64,000 bases of DNA from Anaerovorax odorimutans (GTDB taxonomy: Bacteria > Bacillota > Clostridia > Peptostreptococcales > Anaerovoracaceae): NCBI RefSeq assembly GCF_024459955.1, contig NZ_JANFXK010000005.1:62001-126000 (forward strand), written 5' to 3'. Below are positions 8,612 through 16,960 of the stretch, in pieces; position 1 is the first letter of the stretch; every line of letters begins with the position of its first letter. The position numbers were made by a program, and so were the translations under genes. Below the pieces are notes generated by a model, which had not been told where the DNA came from, searched no databases, and saw only the letters and a program-made list of their open reading frames with translations.

Positions 8612-8767
8612 TATAACCTGCAAGCCATGTCGCAGCAGGATTCAATGGTTCCCACCTCTCGGCAACGCCGTATACAATCGTGGAACCATTATAACCTGCA
8701 AGCAGCGTCGCAGCAGGATTCAATGGTTCCCACCTTTCGGCAACGCCGCATACAATCGTGGAACCAT
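8612..8767. repeat. Two tandem copies of a 78-bp hairpin-forming element
   Basis: Copy 1 is 8612-8689 and copy 2 is 8690-8767; they differ at about 5 positions (a cluster near 8625 and single changes near 8658 and 8671). Each copy carries an inverted repeat (AATGGTTCCCAC ... GTGGAACCATT, one extra C) with a small inner stem (CGGC-AAC-GCCG). The period is 26 codons, so an in-phase repeated frame exists on the minus strand, but it lacks a normal gene context and is probably not translated. Confidence 0.85.
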
Positions 8768-9129
8768 TATAACACATCTCCTCATCTTTTTCGACACGGG
8801 TAAATCCCGCGCCAGCGCTTATTGCGTAGGGAAACAGATTATCTTATTAGGATTTGACCCGCAAATAAGCTTCAAGAAATTTCCAATTTGTGTTTTATGT
8901 TCTAAATGCCACTCTAACGCTCTCTTGTGAATATAATTTCATTAAAATGTGTGTCATTTTCAAACAACTGGCTGCATTTCCTTTCTCCGGTATCGCTAGT
9001 ATTTCCAGCTGCTCCAGCGAAAAGCCCATCCGCCCGTCAAAACCCAAATTCTTCCTGTTCTCTCTATTTGACTCACGGCTTTAGCCGCTGTTCTGCTAAA
9101 ATATCGTCGTTAAATCCAGCGATTCAGTA

Positions 9130-9191
9130 ACCGAAATACATCCATTCGGTATTTTTTCGGTATTATTTTTAAAAAACAGTTTCATTTCGGT
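9130..9191 (+). promoter_or_regulatory. Repeated TTCGGT boxes upstream of XRE-Uma2 gene
   Basis: One ACCGAA (9130-9135) and three TTCGGT copies (9145-9150, 9156-9161, 9186-9191) cluster within 62 bases just upstream of a gene encoding its own XRE DNA-binding domain. The first pair forms an inverted repeat and the middle pair a direct repeat at 11 bp. A TACAAT -10-like box follows near 9203. This is a candidate autoregulatory operator. Confidence 0.4.
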
Positions 9192-9252
9192 GTATTTTCT
9201 GATACAATATGGTCAAACAGATGTTCTTATCATACGAGAGGAGTTTGGAGTT

Positions 9253-10041
9253 ATGACGATTCAGGAAATGAAGGACCGCAAAAGAGAATTGGGCTATTCC
9301 TATGCCCGGATAGCCAATCTGTCCGGCGTGCCCCTCAGCACAGTTCAAAAGATATTCAACGGTACTACCTCTTGTCCCAGGTACGAAACGCTCCGCGCTC
9401 TGGAACAAGTTTTGGGCAAACCGGAGATACCGCCTGCGTCCCGCGCCTGCGAATCCCAATCCGCCTACGAAATAAAAAAACAGGGCGAATACACATTGGA
9501 AGATTACGATCGGCTTCCCGGCGAAAGAAGAGTAGAGCTGATTGACGGTGTTTTTTATGATATGCCGTCACCTTCCTCAGTTCACCAGCTGATTACTGGA
9601 CTTATATACGCAAAGATGCTGACATATGCCGCAGAGCGTGACGAAGGCTTCACGCCCATTATCTCTCCCATTGATGTTCAGCTGGACCGCGACGGCAGAA
9701 CCATGGTTCAACCTGATGTGATCGCTGTTTGTGATCGGGATAAAATCATCAGCCGCGGCGTTTTCGGTGCTCCTGATTTTGTGGTTGAAGTCCTTTCAAA
9801 ATCCACAAAAAAGAAGGATATGGTAATCAAACTGAACAAATATCTGAACGCAGGCGTACGGGAATATTGGCTCATTGATCCGGACAGCCAAAAGATCATG
9901 GTTTATGATTTTGAGCATGACAATTATCCTGTCATCTACGGATTCGATTCGACCGTTCCGATCGCCTTCCAAAACCATGACTACACGATTAATTTTGCGG
10001 AAATATACGATTACATCCGCTTTCTTTGCGAAAAAAACTGA
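9253..10041 (+). CDS. XRE helix-turn-helix fused to Uma2-family nuclease-like domain
   Basis: The start chosen is the ATG at 9253, preceded by GAGAGGAG at a short distance; an upstream in-frame ATG at 9190 has no ribosome site. The product is 262 residues. Residues 1-60 form an XRE-type helix-turn-helix (YARIANLSGVPLSTVQKIFNG). From about residue 75 comes a Uma2/DUF820 domain of the PD-(D/E)XK fold: YDRLPGERRVELIDGVFYDM, VQPDVIAVCDRDK, PDFVVEVLSKSTKKKDMVIKLNKYLNAGVREYWLIDPD, with candidate catalytic residues D (PDVI), E (VVEV) and K. Uma2 proteins are abundant but poorly understood. The fused DNA-binding domain suggests a DNA-directed or self-regulating role. It is followed 35 bases later by a small gene, likely cotranscribed. 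Confidence 0.85.
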   Translation: MTIQEMKDRKRELGYSYARIANLSGVPLSTVQKIFNGTTSCPRYETLRALEQVLGKPEIPPASRACESQSAYEIKKQGEYTLEDYDRLPGERRVELIDGVFYDMPSPSSVHQLITGLIYAKMLTYAAERDEGFTPIISPIDVQLDRDGRTMVQPDVIAVCDRDKIISRGVFGAPDFVVEVLSKSTKKKDMVIKLNKYLNAGVREYWLIDPDSQKIMVYDFEHDNYPVIYGFDSTVPIAFQNHDYTINFAEIYDYIRFLCEKN

Positions 10042-10076
10042 TATACGAAACTTTTTATCATTAAGGAGAAGCAGCA

Positions 10077-10364
10077 ATGAAAAACATCCTCAAATTATTT
10101 TACGACTGCCCCGGCGATTGGCGTGAAAACAATCAGACATCGGATTTCAGGTTTGCAAAGACGGCCCGTATCAAGAGTGAAAATCTGGATCTGCTCATGG
10201 ACAGCTTTTCCGATAAACAGAAGGAATTGTTTGAACGCTACTGCCAGGCGGATGCCGAAATCGAAGATATGATAAATTTTGACCAGTTTTGCTATGCGTT
10301 CCATCTGGGAGCACAGCTCATGGCGGAAATAATCCGCGGCGAAGATGAATTATTGAGCGACTGA
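10077..10364 (+). CDS. Small DUF6809-like protein, function unknown
   Basis: A 95-residue acidic helical protein with a good ribosome site (AAGGAGAAGCAGCA before ATG). It resembles the small DUF6809-type proteins of Clostridia: an N-terminal ILKLFYDC segment, a central LMDSFSDKQKELFERYCQADAEIEDM, and a C-terminal FHLGAQLMAEII. I cannot assign a function. Its position 35 bases after the XRE-Uma2 gene on the same strand suggests one transcript and perhaps a joint role. The DUF name comes from memory and is less certain than the existence of the gene. Confidence 0.65.
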   Translation: MKNILKLFYDCPGDWRENNQTSDFRFAKTARIKSENLDLLMDSFSDKQKELFERYCQADAEIEDMINFDQFCYAFHLGAQLMAEIIRGEDELLSD

Positions 10365-10482
10365 GCGAAACGGTAATCCCCTGCGGTTTCAACTCAGCCA
10401 GAATCCATGCCGGACATTCCAGGAATCTGCCATCGCCGCTCTATCAGAGCGTAGCACCGCAGCACCGTTGGGCACCGGATAA

Positions 10483-10529
10483 AATAGCCCTGACTCCAAC
10501 TGGCATGCCAGATCGGAGTCAGAGCTATT
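10483..10529 (-). terminator. Hairpin terminator of the opine/alanine operon
   Basis: Long inverted repeat: 15-base outer arms (10483-10497 and 10515-10529) that pair except at one position near the base of the stem, around an inner 10-bp palindrome (TGGCATGCCA, 10501-10510). On the minus strand it is followed by TTTTA. It lies 85 bases after the APC permease stop and could also act on the plus strand for the Uma2 operon. The rest of 10365-10613 shows no gene. Confidence 0.7.
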
Positions 10530-10613
10530 ATTCCTTTGAGAAAAGATTACGGAACATTTTCTGTCACCGCTGTTCACATCCGCCGATTCTCTTCGTTGTA
10601 AACCGGTATCTCG

Positions 10614-12293
10614 TTATTCTTCAGAAGACTGTTTTTGCAGAACAAACGATTCAACTTCTGGTCTCTGATCCTTAGGGTCCAGCTTCCGGTCCAGAATAAT
10701 GAGCACAACTGCGATTACAGCATACGCGACTGTCACCCAAAGGATACCCTGTGTAATAATTTCATATGCGTTTGCCACGCCGTACGTTTCCGCATAATAT
10801 TCAGGTCCCCAGGAGCCTTCGTATATCGGCATGAAGAAGTAAGCAATCAGGCCAAGCACTACGAACACCAGAAAGATCTGCGCAATTCTGAACAAATCAC
10901 CATAGCAGAGTTTCGTCTTTGGGTTAATCGGGTGTCTGACCGGGTCCAGTCTGTGCAGTCCTCCGCAAACTCTTTTTATGATAACATAGAGTATTGGCAC
11001 TAGGATCAGCCCCAGCATACCTCCAAGGAAGTAATCGGCGCCGTTAATCAGCAGCGAAAAAGCAGCGATAAGGATTCCCGGCGTAACCATGCATACGAAC
11101 ACTGCCGTATTCCCTGGAACTTTAAACGGTCTGGGCAGATCAGGCTCCTTGATCCTGAGACGAATTCCCGCAATCCAGATCAATACATAATCGACGATCA
11201 CTAAGGTGACTGTAATGGTAATCAGCGCTGTAAATGAATACTGCACGGAAATCAATGTGAATACGGAAATTGTCAGAGTAGCAAATACAGGAATTCCCTT
11301 CTTTTTGCTCACCTTTGTCAAAACCTTTGGCGCCAGACAGTCTTCCGCGATTGCGTAGAAGCCTCTGGACAGAGTCGTCATGGCAGTGTTATAAGTTGAA
11401 ACATTGGCCAGAAACGCGATAATCGCAAACCCGATTCCAAAAGCCGGCCCCGCAAATTGCGCGGCTACTGTCATATAGTTGATGCCGTCGGGCCCCCAGT
11501 CAGCCCATTGCCCCACCGAACCCAGGGTTGCGATTGTAGGAAGGAAATAAACAGCCGCGATCATGGGAATACCTATGAGAAGTCCCTTCCATACCACACT
11601 TTTATCTTTACAGTCGCCGGCGACCGTGGACACCGATGTGAACCCGGAATAAACCCACATCGCAATAGCCAGTGAGCCTGACAGACTCCACAGAAAGCCT
11701 TCATCCGTATTGTAAAAAGGTTCGAAGGGACTCTGATTCCAATTCATAAAACCGAGTACCGTTATGGCTGCGAAAGCGACCAGCACCAAAATGGCGATGC
11801 CTGTGGTCACAGCTCCCACATCCTTGATTCCCCTGAGATTAATGATGGTTATGATTATAATAACTGCGGCCTTGACCATATAGGCCTGCGCTTCCGTCAT
11901 CTCCACGGCCAGGCTCAAATAAGAAACGCCGAGAACCACATATCCGCCCATCTCAAAATACTGCGCCAGCGTCCTGCACCATCCTGCGCAGAACCCCCAG
12001 AACTCTCCCATTCCCCTCTGTATCCATTTGTAAAATCCCCCCGTATAGGGAAGCGCTGAGCCCAGTTCTGCGGCGGTCAGAGCCTGCGGCGCCGCCCAGA
12101 AAATCGGCAGCAACAAAATCAGCAGCAGCCCAAGGCCCGGTCCACTCACACATATTATATCTTCTATTCCAAAGCAGCCTCCACAGCAAAAGCTGAATAT
12201 CAAAAACACCATCGTATACAGCCGAACATTTTGCGGAACAATTTTACTATTGTCATAAATGTTGACTGCTTGCTCCTTCCCAGACTTACTCAT
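10614..12293 (-). CDS. APC-family amino-acid permease
   Basis: A 559-residue polytopic transporter of the amino acid-polyamine-organocation superfamily, with about 12-14 hydrophobic segments. The first helix carries the unwound-helix type motif near CGGCFGIEDI, then ELGSALPYTGGFYKWIQRGMGEFWGFCAGW, the usual helix 2-3 signature. The ATG at 12293 is preceded by AGGAGG at a proper distance, and an adjacent GTG is too close. It is the third gene downstream of an alanine-dehydrogenase-like and an opine-dehydrogenase-family gene (14-base gap), so it probably imports the opine or amino acid used by those enzymes. The substrate cannot be read from sequence. Confidence 0.9.
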   Translation of the reverse strand: MSKSGKEQAVNIYDNSKIVPQNVRLYTMVFLIFSFCCGGCFGIEDIICVSGPGLGLLLILLLPIFWAAPQALTAAELGSALPYTGGFYKWIQRGMGEFWGFCAGWCRTLAQYFEMGGYVVLGVSYLSLAVEMTEAQAYMVKAAVIIIITIINLRGIKDVGAVTTGIAILVLVAFAAITVLGFMNWNQSPFEPFYNTDEGFLWSLSGSLAIAMWVYSGFTSVSTVAGDCKDKSVVWKGLLIGIPMIAAVYFLPTIATLGSVGQWADWGPDGINYMTVAAQFAGPAFGIGFAIIAFLANVSTYNTAMTTLSRGFYAIAEDCLAPKVLTKVSKKKGIPVFATLTISVFTLISVQYSFTALITITVTLVIVDYVLIWIAGIRLRIKEPDLPRPFKVPGNTAVFVCMVTPGILIAAFSLLINGADYFLGGMLGLILVPILYVIIKRVCGGLHRLDPVRHPINPKTKLCYGDLFRIAQIFLVFVVLGLIAYFFMPIYEGSWGPEYYAETYGVANAYEIITQGILWVTVAYAVIAVVLIILDRKLDPKDQRPEVESFVLQKQSSEE

Positions 12294-12307
12294 CACAGCC
12301 TCCTTTC

Positions 12308-13378
12308 CTAAAAATCCTTTACATATTTTTTCAAGGCTTCTTTATCCAATCCCTCAACTCCCATATCTGCTTGCGTTCTCACCATATCGGAAAGCTTGGC
12401 CCCGATCAAAATCGAACCGATCGCCTGCAGAGCTTTCATAACCGGCACCTCCACAATCAGCAGCTCCGCCAGAGCGATCCACGCAGTAAGTCCATAAGGA
12501 ATATCTTCCGTAAAATACCGGTTCTGCAAAGAAGTGGGTCCTTTAATAAATTCAAGAGTTTCACAGCCGTTAACCTCTTCCCAGATGCTTCTCGGCTGGC
12601 GGCCTTCCGCCAATTCCTCCGCCAATGACATGAACTTATATCCCAGCGTCTGAACAATAGCTTTTCGCTCTTCTTCAAGCTTTTCCATAACGCCTGCCAC
12701 ACACGGCGTAATTCCCTCCTCATATAAATAGAAGTCGCCCTTTGAGCGTTCTATGCGTGCTGAATTGAGCACACACCCCGGGATATGCAGCACCGGATTT
12801 AAGCTGTGCAGCCCGCAGGCAAGAACATCATCCACCTTTTGCAGCGAATAAAAAGTAGAAGCCAGTTTATATGCCAGATCGGTCTTTTCAGTGGGCATCA
12901 CGCCAAACAGCAGGTCGGGGTTCCTCGCAAAAACATGGATTCTCCCCGGCGATTCAGCGCGGGTATCATAGGCCAGAGAGCTTGTTTCACATATCGCTAT
13001 GTCCGCAGTTACGCCTTTTTCTTTAAAAATTCGTTTAAAGGTGAGGCTCCCCAGGCTTCCTGGCATCAGTACGATCACCTGACCGTCTTTTACCTGATCC
13101 GCCAGCAGCTCCGCGTAATTCCTCTGGGCAGACGCAGGAAGAGGGATGAACATAATTTCCACGTCCTCGATCGCCTCTGCTATATCTGTCGTAATGAGGT
13201 CGATTTTCGCCTTTCCTTTTATAAAACCCTCCAGCGTAATTTCCCTGGTTTCGAAGAGATTCCGGAGCGGTTCTGCGTATTCAGGCATTTCATATAGGGA
13301 TACCCTATGCCCCTGCAGCGTTAAATCCGCGGCCATGGTTTGTCCGCCATTACCGGCTCCCAGTACGGCAACTTTCAT
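12308..13378 (-). CDS. Octopine/nopaline (opine) dehydrogenase family protein
   Basis: A 356-residue NAD(P)-dependent enzyme. The start at 13378 (MKVAVLGAGNGGQ) places the Rossmann motif GAGNGG at the very N-terminus and has a GAAGGGG ribosome site. The C-terminal domain shows the family's SLNPVLHIPGCVLNSARIE segment, which holds the catalytic histidine of octopine dehydrogenases. Members reversibly join an amino acid and a 2-oxo acid with NAD(P)H. Beside an alanine-dehydrogenase-like gene and a permease, oxidative cleavage of an imported opine to amino acid plus pyruvate is plausible; synthesis of an opine-type metallophore is less likely because no nicotianamine-synthase-like or exporter gene is present. 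Confidence 0.85.
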   Translation of the reverse strand: MKVAVLGAGNGGQTMAADLTLQGHRVSLYEMPEYAEPLRNLFETREITLEGFIKGKAKIDLITTDIAEAIEDVEIMFIPLPASAQRNYAELLADQVKDGQVIVLMPGSLGSLTFKRIFKEKGVTADIAICETSSLAYDTRAESPGRIHVFARNPDLLFGVMPTEKTDLAYKLASTFYSLQKVDDVLACGLHSLNPVLHIPGCVLNSARIERSKGDFYLYEEGITPCVAGVMEKLEEERKAIVQTLGYKFMSLAEELAEGRQPRSIWEEVNGCETLEFIKGPTSLQNRYFTEDIPYGLTAWIALAELLIVEVPVMKALQAIGSILIGAKLSDMVRTQADMGVEGLDKEALKKYVKDF

Positions 13379-13394
13379 AAAATCACCCCTTCCC

Positions 13395-14513
13395 TTACAG
13401 CATTTCCGTATCAAACGGCGTATAATCCATATTGTGCGTATCGGCTATATCCTTGTGGACCAGAGTCCCGCCCACAAAACTCATGGATCTGAACAATTCC
13501 TTACTATCCTCACAAGCCTTCTTGATCCCCTTGTTGGCAATCGCCTCAACGTACGGATAAATGGAACTGGCAAACAGCTCGCTGGAGGTCTGAGGAACTA
13601 AAGCGGGCAAATTGTCGATTCCAAAGTGTACCACACCTTCCTCCACATAGGTGGGATCTGTGATCGTCGTATATTTCACCGTTTCAATAATGTCGCATCC
13701 TACGAGATCCACGATCAGAGAATTTTTCTTCATCGTCCTGACCATCTCCCTCGTCACCAGCGGATATTCCATCCCCGGATACGGGTAAATGGTATTGATG
13801 AGAACATCACAATCCTTCAGGCGCTCCGCGCATTCATCTGAGCTCCACAGCAATAGATGGGCCTCCGGTATCAATCCCTGCAACTGATTGATCCTGCTGT
13901 ATTGGGACTCGAAGACCGTTACATCCGCATGCAGCCCCAGAGCCACATCCGCCGCCGCATACCCGCATGTGCCGCCGCCTAAAATCAGGATCTTTGGTTT
14001 TCTGGTTCCGCTGATGGCCGCCAGACTGATACCGGCTCCTCCTGCGGAAAGCATGCAGTGGTGACATGCGCACATGACCGCAACCCTTCCTGCGATTTCA
14101 CTCATGGGCATGATGATCGGCCGTGCTCCCGTATCCGTTCTGATTAGTTCCAGGGAAACTCCCGTCACCTTTGATGCTAAAAGTTTATCGAGCATCGGCT
14201 GGTCCGGCTCCACCTCGCCAAGATGGAAAAAGCAAACGATAATCTGTCCTTCCTTAAAAGGCAAGTCTCGTTCCGACGGCATATAATCCTTAAGCTTTAC
14301 AATCATATCGCTCTTAAGATAAATATCCTGGGTGGTCGGCAAGATCTCCGCGCCGGCATCGATATATTCCTGATCTCCAATGCCCGCCAGCAAAGCCAGG
14401 CCTTTTTCGATATATACGGTGTGCCCCTGGCCGGTCAATTTTTTTACCCATTTGGGAGTCAGCCCGACTCTGGCTTCCTGATCTTTCTTTTCCTTTGGAA
14501 TTCCGATAATCAT
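13395..14513 (-). CDS. Alanine dehydrogenase family protein (AlaDH/PNT)
   Basis: A 372-residue protein, the usual length for alanine dehydrogenase. The start at 14513 (MIIGIPKEKKDQEARVGLTP) has an AGGAGG ribosome site. The AlaDH/PNT N-domain residues are present: Arg in EARVGL, Lys in MIVKLKDY, and the histidine in CFFHLGEVE (usually YLHLA). The NAD site is ILILGGGTCGYAAADVALG, which differs from the usual GGGVVGTNAA. The divergence leaves open another amino acid as substrate, so I give no symbol. It opens an operon with an opine-dehydrogenase-family enzyme (16-base gap) and a permease, so it may deaminate the alanine released from an opine. Confidence 0.8.
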   Translation of the reverse strand: MIIGIPKEKKDQEARVGLTPKWVKKLTGQGHTVYIEKGLALLAGIGDQEYIDAGAEILPTTQDIYLKSDMIVKLKDYMPSERDLPFKEGQIIVCFFHLGEVEPDQPMLDKLLASKVTGVSLELIRTDTGARPIIMPMSEIAGRVAVMCACHHCMLSAGGAGISLAAISGTRKPKILILGGGTCGYAAADVALGLHADVTVFESQYSRINQLQGLIPEAHLLLWSSDECAERLKDCDVLINTIYPYPGMEYPLVTREMVRTMKKNSLIVDLVGCDIIETVKYTTITDPTYVEEGVVHFGIDNLPALVPQTSSELFASSIYPYVEAIANKGIKKACEDSKELFRSMSFVGGTLVHKDIADTHNMDYTPFDTEML

Positions 14514-14688
14514 GATAACCTCCTGTCTGTACTTCAAGTAATATGTTAGTAACAAAATTACCATAATTATCTTAATATTCAATTATTTCGTTGTCCTGCG
14601 GCTGGCACGTTTTTACCCGTATTTGTACAATTATTTTTTTCGGATCGTTTTGCCTGAGAAAAATCGCAAAAACATTAAAACCGGGCAT

Positions 14689-14728
14689 TAAAAAAACGCA
14701 AAAATGTAAGAATGCACATTTTTGCGTT
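14689..14728 (-). terminator. Rho-independent terminator of the AraC-GH39 gene
   Basis: Perfect 13-bp arms at 14695-14707 and 14716-14728 with an 8-nt loop, followed on the minus strand by a run of six to seven T. It lies 17 bases after the AraC-family stop codon and separates that gene from the alanine-dehydrogenase operon. Confidence 0.85.
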
Positions 14729-14744
14729 GCCAATGGCTAGTGGT

Positions 14745-16808
14745 TCAGCACTTTTCCAGCAGGATTAATTCACTTCCGAAACGCGGCATATGGACATATA
14801 AATCCATCGTTTCTTTCAGCGTCATCACTTCAAAACTCACTTCCGGGAAAAGGCTCTTTTCCAGAAGGAATTTTTCCTGCGAACTCAACCCTTCCGGGAA
14901 TCCCATGGCTGCCAGTTTATTGAACAAACAGCACTCTTCGTTGAGACTCAGCCTTGTCACTTTATAAGTGCCTGTCAAATTACTGATTTCCACAATATAC
15001 TCATTGCTCGGGACTCTTTCTTCAAAAACATCTGCAATCTCTTCTTTGCTTCTGAGAGAGCGAATTTTTTTATATCCTTCCTGGTAATAGTCGTAAAATA
15101 ACAGCTGGTAGCTGTCGCCTTTTTTGGTAATGATATAATCATTATCCTCCGCAACCACACTATCGCCCAGCATAGCGTAGAACATGCAGGTAAAGTAGGC
15201 CGCCTTTTTCAGACCGTTCCACGCAGTAAGACCGCTGCTTCCTGAAATGGTACCGACAGATGTGCCTTCATCATCCATTAAGGCATAGGCTGTTTTTTTC
15301 TTATTTCCCAGCAAACCATGCAGCAGATACGGCGTTCCGCAGATCGCATCGAACACGTAGCTTCCCTGGTCGAAAGCAGAATCTCCGAGAGCCACCGGTT
15401 CTACTGAAAAAAATTTCTCTGCCCCAGCTTCCTCATTGAGATAATCCATCAAATACGCGAATTGTTCCGGTGATGAACTATGGTCCGCAAGGTATAACGT
15501 AAAATTTTCCGTATTGAGTCCATGAACATCAAGCGTAGAAAACAGTGTCTCAAAGAAACCTATATGGTTTTGTATGTTGCGGTCATTGCTGAATTCATAG
15601 ATTGCCTTGTTCATGTTTTGCCGCGTCATGAATTCAAACCGTTTCAGGAGCTCCCGCTCAGGCCGGCCTCCTGCCACGGAAATCACCTCCGCCACATCAA
15701 AGCGGTTTCGTAAAACCTGAAAGATTGTTTCACTGATCCTGCCGGGAGTTTCCCAGGTCCTGCTGGCCGCAATAAGGTTATTCCTGCCGAGGCTTCTCTT
15801 CCGTCTGACTGCCTGACCGTTCAGAGGAATTACTTTGGAATAAAAGTCTCTCAACAATGGATTCCCCCGGTATGTCTGCTCGGTCCGGGCATCGTCCATG
15901 CTGTCCAGTATTGCCTGCGGGGACAGCACTTCTATTTTTATTTCTCCATTGGCGTGGCTGGTCCGTTGCGCCCGATACTCTTCCGGAGTTTGGCCGTACC
16001 ATTCTTCGAACGCCTTGACATAATACCGGGTCGCGGAAAATCCACATGCCAGGGCGATCTCACTGATCCGCATCTCTGTTTCCAGTAAGTATTTCTCGGA
16101 AATTTCCACCCTGGAAAAGTTGAGAAGCTCCTTAAAGGATATCCCCACAAAGTCCTTTATGATATGGGAGAGATAATACATACTGAAATGTTTTTCCTCC
16201 GCCAGTTCCTGCAGAGTTACTTTTCTGTCATAATTGTCATATATAAACTTATAGATTTCCCTGATGCGGCCTACATTGGCGGGATTACCCTGCAGGTCCA
16301 GCTTATTGATAAAGTACCGGCCTTCATAAATGGAAAAATACTCAAAATTGCTTTTCATATAGGTAAGCAGGTCGATCGATAAGGACGTCAGCTTTTTCGA
16401 AAAATTGGCTCCCTTTTTTACATATAGCTCCATCAGCTCACGGATCTTTGAGGTGAGCGTTATATTCAGATCCTCGATTTTCTCTCCGTTCAAGTATGTC
16501 TCCAGCATCATATAAGAAAATTCCAGGCTTTCGATATATTGAACAAAGTAGTCCAGGTCAAACTGAATGATGAGGATCTTATTGGGAGCATTGGAATACA
16601 TGCTGTGGAGTTCGTCCTCATTTACGATGAAAATATCGCCCTTTTTCAGCAGGATCGTCCTGTAGCCGATGATTAATTTAATGGTTCCCTCCATGACGAC
16701 GATCAGCTCCAGATCCTTGCTGTGATAATGGATCGGATATTCCTCGATCGAACTTATGGTAACATTAATAGGTATTCCCTCAGGATATTGCAGCCTTTCT
16801 TCCAGCAT
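14745..16808 (-). CDS. AraC-family regulator with C-terminal GH39-like domain
   Basis: A 687-residue regulator in three parts. Residues about 15-110 form a cupin-like AraC ligand-binding domain (YPIHYHSKDLELIVVMEG, KKGDIFIVNEDELHSM). Residues about 180-285 hold the double helix-turn-helix (VTLQELAEEKHFSMYYLSHIIKDFVGISF; EIALACGFSATRYYVKAFEEWYGQTPEEYR). The remaining 390 residues resemble a glycoside hydrolase 39 barrel plus beta domain, but the expected acid/base Asn-Glu motif is not evident, so it probably senses a ligand rather than hydrolysing one. It ends with its own terminator. A plausible target is the neighbouring opine/alanine operon, but an unlinked sugar regulon is equally possible. 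Confidence 0.85.
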   Translation of the reverse strand: MLEERLQYPEGIPINVTISSIEEYPIHYHSKDLELIVVMEGTIKLIIGYRTILLKKGDIFIVNEDELHSMYSNAPNKILIIQFDLDYFVQYIESLEFSYMMLETYLNGEKIEDLNITLTSKIRELMELYVKKGANFSKKLTSLSIDLLTYMKSNFEYFSIYEGRYFINKLDLQGNPANVGRIREIYKFIYDNYDRKVTLQELAEEKHFSMYYLSHIIKDFVGISFKELLNFSRVEISEKYLLETEMRISEIALACGFSATRYYVKAFEEWYGQTPEEYRAQRTSHANGEIKIEVLSPQAILDSMDDARTEQTYRGNPLLRDFYSKVIPLNGQAVRRKRSLGRNNLIAASRTWETPGRISETIFQVLRNRFDVAEVISVAGGRPERELLKRFEFMTRQNMNKAIYEFSNDRNIQNHIGFFETLFSTLDVHGLNTENFTLYLADHSSSPEQFAYLMDYLNEEAGAEKFFSVEPVALGDSAFDQGSYVFDAICGTPYLLHGLLGNKKKTAYALMDDEGTSVGTISGSSGLTAWNGLKKAAYFTCMFYAMLGDSVVAEDNDYIITKKGDSYQLLFYDYYQEGYKKIRSLRSKEEIADVFEERVPSNEYIVEISNLTGTYKVTRLSLNEECCLFNKLAAMGFPEGLSSQEKFLLEKSLFPEVSFEVMTLKETMDLYVHMPRFGSELILLEKC

Positions 16809-16875
16809 CGCCCCGAATCCTCCTTTACTTTTCCTCAGTATACGTCAAAATACTTTTCATCGCAACTGTATCGCA

Positions 16876-16906
16876 GCGGTTGATTTTTTCAACTAAAATC
16901 AACCGC
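16876..16906. promoter_or_regulatory. Perfect 12-bp inverted repeat between divergent regulators
   Basis: Arms GCGGTTGATTTT (16876-16887) and AAAATCAACCGC (16895-16906) with a 7-nt spacer. It lies 7 bases upstream of the -35 of the XRE gene and about 70 bases upstream of the divergent AraC gene. A T-run is absent, so an operator is more likely than a terminator; the XRE protein is the natural candidate binder. Confidence 0.55.
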
Positions 16907-16913
16907 AAATCCA

Positions 16914-16941
16914 TTGTAGCCTTGTCAAAAGCCGCTATAAT
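16914..16941 (+). promoter_or_regulatory. Sigma-A-type promoter of the XRE-ABC operon
   Basis: TTGTAG (16914-16919), 16-bp spacer, TATAAT (16936-16941). The ATG lies 20 bases downstream of the -10 box, behind GAGGTG, giving a very short leader. Confidence 0.6.
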
Positions 16942-16960
16942 AAAGTTAGAGGTGATTCAA

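Larger units (their letters stand above)
8582..9252. other. Intergenic region with repeats, no convincing gene
   Basis: About 670 bases separate the metallophosphoesterase start from the XRE-Uma2 gene. The left part (8612-8767) is two copies of a 78-bp element; the right end (9130-9191) holds repeated TTCGGT boxes. Between them I see no gene with a plausible start and family match. A minus-strand frame free of stops (8895 to about 9083) has coding-like composition but no start with a good ribosome site, and may be a gene relic. Confidence 0.6.

Noticed and set aside
8612-8767. Possible CRISPR array
   Set aside because: Only two adjacent copies without unique spacers, and no cas genes in the window.
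8487-8777. A minus-strand frame with two 26-residue repeats
   Set aside because: It is created by the 78-bp repeats (78 is divisible by three), overlaps the metallophosphoesterase start and has no ribosome site.
8895-9083. Stop-free minus-strand frame of about 63 codons with coding-like composition
   Set aside because: No start codon with a ribosome site and no family match; at most a relic.
14602-14617. TGGCACG on the plus strand as a second sigma-54 promoter
   Set aside because: The -12 element reads TACC instead of TTGC and it points away from the alanine-dehydrogenase operon.
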